The notes under the pieces are model-generated. The model did not search any database. It saw only the letters and a list, made by a program, of their open reading frames with translations, and was not told the DNA's origin. A program made the position numbers and the translations under genes. Below, in pieces: positions 43,623 to 50,715 of a DNA stretch of 64,000 nt. The stretch's first letter is position 1. Every line of letters begins with the position of its first letter. Origin of the DNA: Peribacillus asahii (GTDB lineage: Bacteria; Bacillota; Bacilli; Bacillales; DSM-1321); assembly GCF_003570725.1 (NCBI RefSeq), contig NZ_QWVS01000023.1, positions 1-64,000 of the forward strand. Direction: 5' to 3'.

Positions 43623-46322
43623 ATGAGTAAAAACAAAGCAATTAAAGTAGTAACGGCTTCGGTCATCGCCGGGTCGGCTATTACAGCAGTAGCACCAGCA
43701 CAATCGGAGGCTGCAACTAGTTCGGTAGATAAAGCAATTACGAAAGCTAATAATCAAATCACGAAAGCGTTTAATGCCTATTATAAAGAAGCTAAATACG
43801 AGGGCAAATTACCTAGTACGACAACAATCCGTAAAGAAGCAAAACTAGCTCGAGACTACTATGAGGCAGCTAAGGAAGCAGTCGCTAAAAACGGCGGAAG
43901 CACAGCTAACAAAGCGGCCTATACGAAAAAGTTAGATGCGAACAAGGTATACCTAAATCGTGTAGAAAACTATGTGAAGGCAATTAACGTAAACGTCGCA
44001 ACTAAGAAAAAAGAGTTCGAGGCAGCTGTAAAAGGTGGAACACAAAGCAAAGTATTAGCAGCTCAAGAGGCTCTTGATCAGAAGAATGCTGAATTCAAAA
44101 AAGCAGTAGCGAAAGTGTTCGGTCCGGATACTCGTAGACTTTTACTTGCTAAATACGCTGCACCAGCTGACAAATTATCAGCGACTGTAGACGCTGAAAT
44201 GGCTGTTTACAAAGCGTATAGAGACATCGAACGAAAAGATCTAATTGAAACAGATTTAGCAGCAGCAGAAAAATTAATGGATAAAGTAAAGAAACAAGTT
44301 GCAGCGATTGAAAAGAAAAATACAAAACTAGCGAAAAATCTTATGAAAGCTGTTAAGAAAAACAAAGCAGCTTATGAAGCAGCAAAAGCTAGCTCAAAAC
44401 AATTAGATGCGATTGTTAATAAGGCCAATAACCAAATGAAGAAAGCGTTTAATGCGTATTATGAAGAAGCTAAATACAAAGGCAAATTACCTAGTACGAC
44501 AACAATCCGTAAAGAAGCAAAGCTAGCTCGAGACTACTATGAGGCAGCTAAGGCAGCAATCGCTAAAAATGGTGGTAGTGCATCTTATACGAAAAAGTTA
44601 GAAGCGAACAAGGTATACTTAAATCGTGTAGAAAACTATGTGGCTGCAATTAATGTAAACGTGGCAGCTAAGAAAAAAGCATTCGAGGCAGCTGTAAAAA
44701 GTGGAACACAAAGCAAAGTATTAGCAGCGCAAGAAGCTCTTGATCAGAAAAATGCTGAATTCAAAGCAGCAGTAGCAAAAGTGTTCGGTCCAGATGCTCG
44801 TCGACTTTTACTTGCTAAATACGCAGCACCAGCTGATAAATTATCAGCTACTGTAGACGCTGAAATGGCAGTTTATATAGCGTATAGACAAATTGAAAGA
44901 GAAGATTTAATTGAAAAAGATTTAGCAAAAGCAAAACAATTAATGGATGACGTAGAGAAATATGTTGCTGTGATTGAAAAGAAAAATACAAAACTAGCAC
45001 AAAATATTATGAAAGCTGTTGAGAAAAACAAAAAAGCTTATGACGAAAGAGTAGTATCTAGCCAAGAAGAATTAGATGCGATTCTTGCTAAAGCGAACGA
45101 TGGAGATAAAGTAGAAATCTACATCGAAGCAACTGGAAATTTAAAAATTGCAACAGAAAAAGCTCTTACAATCACGCTAACTGGTGATTTTGATGGGAAA
45201 GATTTAACGATTGATGCACCAAACGCACATGTTACAAACAAAGCGGCTAATTCAGGTAAAATAACAATTAATGATGTAGCGAACACAAGTTATGAACAAG
45301 TAGGCACATACGGTTCATTAGTTGTTAATGACACGAATGGTGGACGCATCATCAATAGCACATCCGCTCCATTGAATATCACAATCGGTGCAGGCGCAAA
45401 AGTTACACTAGTAGGTACCTTTGGTAAAGTAACAGTACTTGGAAATGCTGAAATAACTTTATCAGCTGGTTCGTTTATCCAAGAAGTAGCGACAGACGCA
45501 GAAGTAACAGTAATCCTTGGAGAAGGCGCGAAAATAGAAACAACAACAGGTAATGGTATAGTAAAGACTCCTGGCGGCGGCGGACCTACGCCTACCCCAA
45601 CTTTAGCATTAAATAAAATTGATGCAGTTGTGAGTGGTGGAGGTGCATTAAGTAAGGATACGGCTAATAAATATACATTAGAAGGTTCTTCAACTGCTCA
45701 GTTGTCTTCTCTTACTGTTGAAGCTAATCTGGATGGTTTCACTGCCAAGATAGTATCTATAGATGGTTACACAGTGAACAAATCATTTACAGATAGTGTT
45801 GGGGATGGGGATACTAGTATTACGGTAAGACCTAATGAATTTATGCCAGTTCCATTACAAAATGGACTTAGTTTAGGTGTACTGAAAAGTGTTTTTGGAG
45901 AGCAAGCTACTATCGTACTTGACTTGACTAAAGAAGGTGCTACATCGGTTACGCAAACAGTCACTTTAGATATAAAGGTTGTAGAAGCAAATAGCTGGTT
46001 TGAGTTAAACAGAACGGCTGATAATAATATTGAAGTTGAATTTAAAAAACCTGGTTCACGCATAACTGACATGTATGATTATACTCAGGCAAATGAACAA
46101 CAATTTTTAACATTACTATTATCATTTGTTTCTCCTGGAGATTCTGTAATTAAGTTACGCGATAATACGGGAACTTATAAAGGCCTAACAGAATACACTA
46201 GTACAGAAGTAAAGAACCTGTTAGGAATAACTTCTTCTGATACGACGTTTGGAGATCTTGTTGGTACAACGATTTATGCTACAGTAGATGGAACTCCACG
46301 TACAATTACATTTGTTCAGTAA
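43623..46322 (+). CDS. S-layer-like paralogue 3 with a duplicated anchor module
   Basis: 899 residues. After the signal peptide the SbsC-like helical module occurs twice in tandem (residues about 32-258 and 260-475); each copy contains KEAKLARDYYEAAK and VFGPD-RRLLLAKYAAP. Next come the strand-rich middle domain shared with paralogue 2 (TLTGDFDGKDLTIDAPNAHV), a GGGGPTPTPT hinge, the C-module shared with paralogue 1 (LALNKIDAVVSGGGAL, EANLDGFTAKIVSI), and an extra C-terminal part of about 110 residues unique to this protein. The protein is thus a mosaic of its two neighbours. GGGAGGAG precedes the ATG. Secreted, probably wall-bound. Confidence 0.82.
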   Translation: MSKNKAIKVVTASVIAGSAITAVAPAQSEAATSSVDKAITKANNQITKAFNAYYKEAKYEGKLPSTTTIRKEAKLARDYYEAAKEAVAKNGGSTANKAAYTKKLDANKVYLNRVENYVKAINVNVATKKKEFEAAVKGGTQSKVLAAQEALDQKNAEFKKAVAKVFGPDTRRLLLAKYAAPADKLSATVDAEMAVYKAYRDIERKDLIETDLAAAEKLMDKVKKQVAAIEKKNTKLAKNLMKAVKKNKAAYEAAKASSKQLDAIVNKANNQMKKAFNAYYEEAKYKGKLPSTTTIRKEAKLARDYYEAAKAAIAKNGGSASYTKKLEANKVYLNRVENYVAAINVNVAAKKKAFEAAVKSGTQSKVLAAQEALDQKNAEFKAAVAKVFGPDARRLLLAKYAAPADKLSATVDAEMAVYIAYRQIEREDLIEKDLAKAKQLMDDVEKYVAVIEKKNTKLAQNIMKAVEKNKKAYDERVVSSQEELDAILAKANDGDKVEIYIEATGNLKIATEKALTITLTGDFDGKDLTIDAPNAHVTNKAANSGKITINDVANTSYEQVGTYGSLVVNDTNGGRIINSTSAPLNITIGAGAKVTLVGTFGKVTVLGNAEITLSAGSFIQEVATDAEVTVILGEGAKIETTTGNGIVKTPGGGGPTPTPTLALNKIDAVVSGGGALSKDTANKYTLEGSSTAQLSSLTVEANLDGFTAKIVSIDGYTVNKSFTDSVGDGDTSITVRPNEFMPVPLQNGLSLGVLKSVFGEQATIVLDLTKEGATSVTQTVTLDIKVVEANSWFELNRTADNNIEVEFKKPGSRITDMYDYTQANEQQFLTLLLSFVSPGDSVIKLRDNTGTYKGLTEYTSTEVKNLLGITSSDTTFGDLVGTTIYATVDGTPRTITFVQ

Positions 46323-46347
46323 AGTTAACTTTTAAGTAGTAAGGGGA

Positions 46348-46379
46348 CCCTGTAGAGATTAATCTCTATGGGGTTTTTT
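46348..46379 (+). terminator. Terminator of paralogue 3
   Basis: CCCTGTAGAGATT pairs with AATCTCTATGGGG, then six T. Nearly the same hairpin as after paralogue 2. Confidence 0.9.
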
Positions 46380-46395
46380 GGGTGTATGTGTTTGT

Positions 46396-46447
46396 GTCAC
46401 AGGCACTTTTCAGTTTGTGGATATGATGTGGATAATTTTGTGGATAA
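46396..46447 (+). repeat. DnaA-box element 7 (long form)
   Basis: Palindrome slightly decayed (GTCACAGGCAC); boxes TGTGGATAT at 46416, then TGTGGATAA (exact) at 46427 and 46439. Confidence 0.88.
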
Positions 46448-46580
46448 ATGGAACCCCCACACTAGATCTGAGACATTTAGTTATATATCACTGTAAGTCT
46501 ATTTACCCAAGTAAGCATTTTGTGTATTCTTATCTATAGCCATAGGGTAGATATGAATAAAGATAGAAGGAGATTTGTGA

Positions 46581-47216
46581 ATGGGGAAAGATTTACATAA
46601 GAGTAGCGGAACGATATTGATTGGGGGCATTGTGTCTCTACTAATCTTTTTTGTGATGATGTTAGGTGTTCAGAAGGAATTTATCTTATCTTTTGATCAC
46701 TCTGTTCAGGATATATTTAGCGGGACTGGGGAAGGTGCACTTCATTTTTTTGAAGGTGTTTCTGCTATGGGTTCGACGGCTGCCATTGCTGGGGGCAGTT
46801 TATTGTTCCTTTTGTGGTTATGGTTTGTGAAAAAACATTATGTAGCGATGGCTATTTTTGCGGTTGGAGTAGGTGGCGGAAACCTGCTTAATAAGTTTGT
46901 AAAAAATAGTATCGAGAGAGAACGCCCTGTCGGCAGTGCAGAGGCCGAAGCGATGAGCTACAGTTTTCCAAGTGGCCATACGATGGTTGGGTTAGTTTTT
47001 TATGTGTTGCTTGCGTATTTTATTACGAAAGAAATTAAATCCGGAGCAGCAAAATGGTGGATTAGCGTGGTTGTTGTCGTGCTTATGTTAGTAATGGGCG
47101 TAAGCCGAATTGCTGTGAATGCCCACTTTATGTCGGATGTTATCGCTGGCTATGCCCTTGGAGCGGTGTGGAGTTTGATTTGTATATATGTGTTTAGAAA
47201 GATTGTGTCACAGTGA
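46581..47216 (+). CDS. PAP2 family phosphatase
   Basis: 211 residues with about five to six transmembrane helices. The three phosphatase motifs are visible: KNSIERERP (KxxxxxxRP, near residue 112), YSFPSGHTM (PSGH) and SRIAVNAHFMSDVIAG (SRxxxxxHxxxD). It should remove phosphate from a lipid phosphate at the outer face of the membrane, such as undecaprenyl pyrophosphate or phosphatidylglycerophosphate. AAGGAGAT precedes the ATG. Elements 7 and 8 bracket the gene, and the stop TGA lies in the palindrome of element 8 (ending IVSQ). Confidence 0.9.
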   Translation: MGKDLHKSSGTILIGGIVSLLIFFVMMLGVQKEFILSFDHSVQDIFSGTGEGALHFFEGVSAMGSTAAIAGGSLLFLLWLWFVKKHYVAMAIFAVGVGGGNLLNKFVKNSIERERPVGSAEAEAMSYSFPSGHTMVGLVFYVLLAYFITKEIKSGAAKWWISVVVVVLMLVMGVSRIAVNAHFMSDVIAGYALGAVWSLICIYVFRKIVSQ

Positions 47217-47258
47217 CTTTTTGAGTTGTGGATAGTATGTGTATAACTTTGTGGATAA
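47207..47258 (+). repeat. DnaA-box element 8 (long form)
   Basis: Palindrome GTCACAGTGAC at 47207-47217; TGTGGATAG at 47227, TGTGTATAA at 47238, TGTGGATAA (exact) at 47250. It overlaps the PAP2 stop and lies 79 bases before the transposase start. Confidence 0.9.
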
Positions 47259-47276
47259 ATTGATTATTTATCTTTC

Positions 47277-47334
47277 TTTTCTCCTTTTTGCTTATAGAGA
47301 TTCTAGCAAGTATACTAAAGCAAAAAGGAGAAAA
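47277..47334 (+). promoter_or_regulatory. Perfect hairpin that hides the transposase ribosome site
   Basis: Arms of 17 bases (47277-47293 and 47318-47334) are perfectly complementary around a 24-base loop. The right arm contains the ribosome site AAGGAG (47325-47330) just before the ATG at 47337. Folding would block translation, as known for IS200 tnpA. Confidence 0.75.
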
Positions 47335-47336
47335 AT

Positions 47337-47876
47337 ATGGGTCATAGAATTAGGGAATGGTCTCCGGACCAATATTATCACGTTAGCAGTCGTGGAAATC
47401 GGAAAGAGCCGCTGTTTTTGAGCGGGGAAGATTATTCTGTGTTCTTGCATTTACTCTCGAAAATCCATGAGAAGTATCCGATTGAACTTACCTCGTATTG
47501 TTTGATGACGAATCATTACCACCTCCAAATCTGCTCCCCTGAAGTTTCCCTCTCTAAAGTGATGGCACTGTTAAATAAGCGCTATGCTCATTATTTCAAT
47601 AAGAAGTATGATAAAACAGGTCATCTGTTTGAAAAGAGATTTTTTTCTAAACGAGTTGAAGGCCTGATAGGGATGGCTGAAGTAAGCCGCTATATTCACT
47701 ATAACCCTGTGAAGGCATGTATGGTTTCAGAACCACAGCTCTATCAATGGAGTAGCTATCGCTCGTATTACTCTTCATATACCTCTTACCCCTTCCTCAA
47801 TAAACAACCACTATTATCCCTCTTTAATCATTGCCCTCAAGCTTATCATGAATGGTGTATCATGAAGTCACAGTGA
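47337..47876 (+). CDS. RAYT/IS200-like Y1 transposase
   Basis: 179 residues of the Y1 HUH transposase family, of the REP-associated (RAYT/TnpA-REP) branch. The N-terminal SPDQYYHVSSRGNRKEPLF is typical; the HUH metal motif is in TNHYHLQI (His-Tyr-His). The hallmark segment near residue 123 is SRYIHYNPVKAC, which holds the likely catalytic Tyr zone. Such enzymes cut and join single-stranded DNA at short hairpin repeats and usually occur as single domesticated copies. Elements 8 and 9 lie directly on both sides, and element 9 provides the stop codon, so the 52-bp elements are its likely substrates. Expression should be low because of the hairpin over its ribosome site. Confidence 0.87.
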   Translation: MGHRIREWSPDQYYHVSSRGNRKEPLFLSGEDYSVFLHLLSKIHEKYPIELTSYCLMTNHYHLQICSPEVSLSKVMALLNKRYAHYFNKKYDKTGHLFEKRFFSKRVEGLIGMAEVSRYIHYNPVKACMVSEPQLYQWSSYRSYYSSYTSYPFLNKQPLLSLFNHCPQAYHEWCIMKSQ

Positions 47877-47918
47877 CATTTCCAGTTGTTGATAATATGT
47901 GGATAATTTTGTGAATAA
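47867..47918 (+). repeat. DnaA-box element 9 (long form)
   Basis: Palindrome GTCACAGTGAC at 47867-47877; TGTTGATAA at 47887, TGTGGATAA (exact) at 47898, TGTGAATAA at 47910. It supplies the transposase stop codon. Confidence 0.9.
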
Positions 47919-47954
47919 AACTGTCGCTAGCCCATTGATAGCGGCGGTTTTGTT
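47917..47954 (+). terminator. Terminator between elements 9 and 10
   Basis: AAAACTGTCGCTA pairs with TAGCGGCGGTTTT (two G-U pairs) around a nine-base loop. Its left arm begins within the last base pairs of element 9. Confidence 0.75.
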
Positions 47955-48010
47955 CTGGAATGTGCTTGTTTGGCCCCTTTCTATGGGGATAAGTGGTAAT
48001 ATAGTGATAT

Positions 48011-48062
48011 GTCACAGTGACATTTCCAATTGTGGATAACCTGTGTATAAACTTGTTAATAA
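48011..48062 (+). repeat. DnaA-box element 10 (long form)
   Basis: Palindrome GTCACAGTGAC at 48011-48021; TGTGGATAA (exact) at 48031, TGTGTATAA at 48042, TGTTAATAA at 48054. It starts 144 bp after element 9 and 73 bp before the first beta-helix gene. Confidence 0.9.
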
Positions 48063-48083
48063 CTGTCTATAGAGGGGGGAATT

Positions 48084-49313
48084 ATGATTGTAAGGTTGAA
48101 GAGAAGAGGAGCGTTATGGACGGCGGTTGTGCTCGTGTTGAGTTTGTGGGGAGGGGGAATGCCTCATTCAACAGACGCTGCGACAAAAAAGATATATACA
48201 GTTTCACCGACAACAAAGCCGGTGAATACGACGATGTTAAAGTATAAGTCATATACTAGCTATACGAAGCATTATTACTTATTACGCTCTTACTTAGAGA
48301 AGTTAGAGAAAGAAGGCGGCGGTACGCTCGTATTAAAAAAAGGAACGTATACAATTAGTAATGTATTGTATATTCCTTCAAATGTAACAATTAAAATGAA
48401 AGATGGCGTTAAAATTGTAAAAGGGACCGAGACTGGTACAAAGATATTTAGTGCGTCAAAATCTATTTTTCAATTAGTTAGACCATCGAAAGCTACTAAA
48501 TCAGGTGCATATGGAAAATATAACGGTGAGAAGAATATCTCTTTCATTGGTGAAGGTACAGTTACAATTGATATGAAGTATGTAAAAGATGGAATTGCGA
48601 TTATTATGGGACACAATCAAAATATAAAAGTGGAAAATATCCAGTTTAAGAATATGTATTCAGGCCATTTTATTGAGCTAGATGCCTCCGACAATGTCGT
48701 GATTCAAGACAATACATTTATAGGTTCCAAAGCATCAGATAACATAAATAAAGAAGCGATTAACCTCGATACACCTGATAAAACGACAGAAGGATGGCAT
48801 CAAAATTGGAGTAAGTACGATAAGACTCCAAATCGCAATATAACGATTGAATACAATCTATTTGAGAAGTTAGACCGTGCGGTTGGTACACATAAATATT
48901 CTGGTGGGAAGTATCATGATCAAGTAGTTCTTCGAAATAACTATATTGCCGAAACACGTTCGGATGCGATTCGTGTGATGAATTGGTCAAACACGATTAT
49001 TGAAGACAATATTATCGAAAACGTAGCGGATGGAGAGGCTGGTAAACGAGGCATTTTAGCTAGCGGTGCCATTAATCCAACCATTCAAAATAACGATTTT
49101 TATAATGTAGGAAGAATCATGCAATTCATCGCTTGGAAAAATAGCGGCCCAGGCTCACAATATGCGATTACATATAACGAACTAAGCGAAGAAAACAAAC
49201 AAGCATTCCTAACAAACACAGCAACCGACATATCCGAAAGCATCATTCGAATCAATAACACTTATAATGAATTTGTGGCAGATACAGAGAAGATTGAACT
49301 TGAGTCACAGTGA
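48084..49313 (+). CDS. Secreted right-handed beta-helix protein, copy 1
   Basis: 409 residues. A signal peptide (LWTAVVLVLSLWGGG) ends near STDAA. The body has regular beta-helix turns: GGTLVLKKGTYTISNVLYI, ITIEYNLFEKLDRAVGTH, VVLRNNYIAETRSDAIRV and TIQNNDFYNVGRIMQF. The fold matches pectate-lyase and polysaccharide-lyase-like proteins, so it may bind or cut a polysaccharide, perhaps the cell's own. No catalytic set can be assigned. Copy 2 directly downstream has the same length. The stop TGA lies in element 11 (ending ELESQ). Confidence 0.78.
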   Translation: MIVRLKRRGALWTAVVLVLSLWGGGMPHSTDAATKKIYTVSPTTKPVNTTMLKYKSYTSYTKHYYLLRSYLEKLEKEGGGTLVLKKGTYTISNVLYIPSNVTIKMKDGVKIVKGTETGTKIFSASKSIFQLVRPSKATKSGAYGKYNGEKNISFIGEGTVTIDMKYVKDGIAIIMGHNQNIKVENIQFKNMYSGHFIELDASDNVVIQDNTFIGSKASDNINKEAINLDTPDKTTEGWHQNWSKYDKTPNRNITIEYNLFEKLDRAVGTHKYSGGKYHDQVVLRNNYIAETRSDAIRVMNWSNTIIEDNIIENVADGEAGKRGILASGAINPTIQNNDFYNVGRIMQFIAWKNSGPGSQYAITYNELSEENKQAFLTNTATDISESIIRINNTYNEFVADTEKIELESQ

Positions 49314-49355
49314 CTTTTCAAGTTGTGAATAAAATGTGGATAAGTCTGTGCATAA
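49304..49355 (+). repeat. DnaA-box element 11 (long form)
   Basis: Palindrome GTCACAGTGAC at 49304-49314; TGTGAATAA at 49324, TGTGGATAA (exact) at 49335, TGTGCATAA at 49347. It lies between the two beta-helix copies. Confidence 0.9.
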
Positions 49356-49390
49356 CCGTTTCTATTATTTGGAGAGGAGATTTTGAAAGT

Positions 49391-50620
49391 ATGATGAAGA
49401 GGTTGAAGAAAACGGGAGCACTATTAGTGGCTTTTGTGCTCATGTTGAGTTTATGGGTGGGGATAGCGCCTCATTCAACAGAGGCTGCGGCGAAGAAAGT
49501 GTATACGGTTTCACCGACAACAAAGCCGGTGAGTTCAACAATACTAAAGTATAGTACCTATAATAGCTATACGAAGCATTATTATTTACTACGCTCTTAC
49601 TTAGAGAAGTTAGAAAAAGAAGGCGGCGGTACGCTCGTATTGAAAAAAGGAACGTACACGATTAGTAATGTATTATATGTTCCGTCGGATGTAACGATTA
49701 AAATGAAAAATGGCGTCAACATTGTGAAAGGGACGAAAACAGGCACAAACAAGTTTAGCCCGTCAAAATCGATTTTTCAATTAATTAGGCCATCGAAGTC
49801 TGAAAAGTCAGGCGTATACGGAAAGTATAATGGCGAGAAAAATATTTCTTTTATTGGTGAAGGCACAGTCACAATTGATATGAAGTATGAAAAAGACGCA
49901 ATTGCGATTATTATGGGGCACAATCAGAATATTAAAGTGGAGAATATCCAGTTTAAGAACATGTATTCAGGCCATTTCATTGAGATGGATGCCTCGAGTA
50001 ACGTTATGATTCGAAATAATAAATTTATAGGCTCAAAAGCATCAGATAAAAAGAACAAGGAAGCGATTAACCTTGATACGCCTGATAAAACGACAGCGGG
50101 TTGGAGTCAAAAGTGGAGCAAGTATGACAAAACTCCAAACCGCAATGTAACGATTGAGAACAATACATTTAAGAATGTTGATCGTGCCGTAGGTACGCAT
50201 AAATATTCTGGTGGTAAGTATCATGATCGAGTCGTTCTTCGCAATAATACCATTGATGGAACACGTTCAGATGCGATTCGTGTGATGAACTGGTCCAATG
50301 CAATTATTGAAAATAATGTAATCAAAAACGTAGAGAACGGTAAAGCGGGTACACGAGGTATTTTAGTGAGTGGTGCGATTAATCCAACATTTCAAAACAA
50401 CGAGTTCAACAATGTAGGAAGAATCATGCAATTCATCGCTTGGAAAAACAGCGGCCCAGGCTCACAATATGCGATTACATATAACAAACTAAGCAAAGCC
50501 AACAAACAAGCACTCCTAACAAACAAAGCGATTAATACATCGGAAACCATCATCCGAATCAGCAACACGTACAACGAATTTGTGAAAGATACAGAGAAAA
50601 TCGAACTTGAGTCACAGTGA
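49391..50620 (+). CDS. Secreted right-handed beta-helix protein, copy 2
   Basis: 409 residues, a tandem duplicate of the preceding gene and very similar along its whole length (shared GGGTLVLKKGTYTISNVLY and RIMQFIAWKNSGPGSQYAIT). The signal peptide ends near STEAA. The frame is open further upstream into element 11, but alignment with copy 1 and the ribosome site GGAGAGGAG place the start at the ATG at 49391 (or the next ATG). The stop lies in element 12. The role should equal that of copy 1; more basic substitutions (KNVENGKAG) suggest slight divergence. Confidence 0.78.
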   Translation: MMKRLKKTGALLVAFVLMLSLWVGIAPHSTEAAAKKVYTVSPTTKPVSSTILKYSTYNSYTKHYYLLRSYLEKLEKEGGGTLVLKKGTYTISNVLYVPSDVTIKMKNGVNIVKGTKTGTNKFSPSKSIFQLIRPSKSEKSGVYGKYNGEKNISFIGEGTVTIDMKYEKDAIAIIMGHNQNIKVENIQFKNMYSGHFIEMDASSNVMIRNNKFIGSKASDKKNKEAINLDTPDKTTAGWSQKWSKYDKTPNRNVTIENNTFKNVDRAVGTHKYSGGKYHDRVVLRNNTIDGTRSDAIRVMNWSNAIIENNVIKNVENGKAGTRGILVSGAINPTFQNNEFNNVGRIMQFIAWKNSGPGSQYAITYNKLSKANKQALLTNKAINTSETIIRISNTYNEFVKDTEKIELESQ

Positions 50621-50662
50621 CTTTTCAAGTTGTGGGCAAAATGTGCATAACTCTGTGGATAA
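50611..50662 (+). repeat. DnaA-box element 12 (long form)
   Basis: Palindrome GTCACAGTGAC at 50611-50621; TGTGGGCAA at 50631, TGTGCATAA at 50642, TGTGGATAA (exact) at 50654. Confidence 0.9.
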
Positions 50663-50666
50663 CCCA

Positions 50667-50697
50667 AAAAGGAGCGAAATGATTTCGCTCCTTTTCA
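50667..50697. terminator. Bidirectional terminator between beta-helix copy 2 and alkaline phosphatase
   Basis: AAAAGGAGCGAAA pairs with TTTCGCTCCTTTT around a three-base loop. It begins four bases after element 12. Confidence 0.88.
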
Positions 50698-50715
50698 TTT
50701 GGTTCTGACAAGCTA

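Noticed and set aside
47239-47421. ORF of 60 codons before the transposase
   Set aside because: It starts in element 8, crosses the regulatory hairpin and overlaps the transposase in another frame.
48017-48247. ORF of 76 codons overlapping the first beta-helix gene
   Set aside because: It begins inside element 10 and reads the signal-peptide region in another frame.
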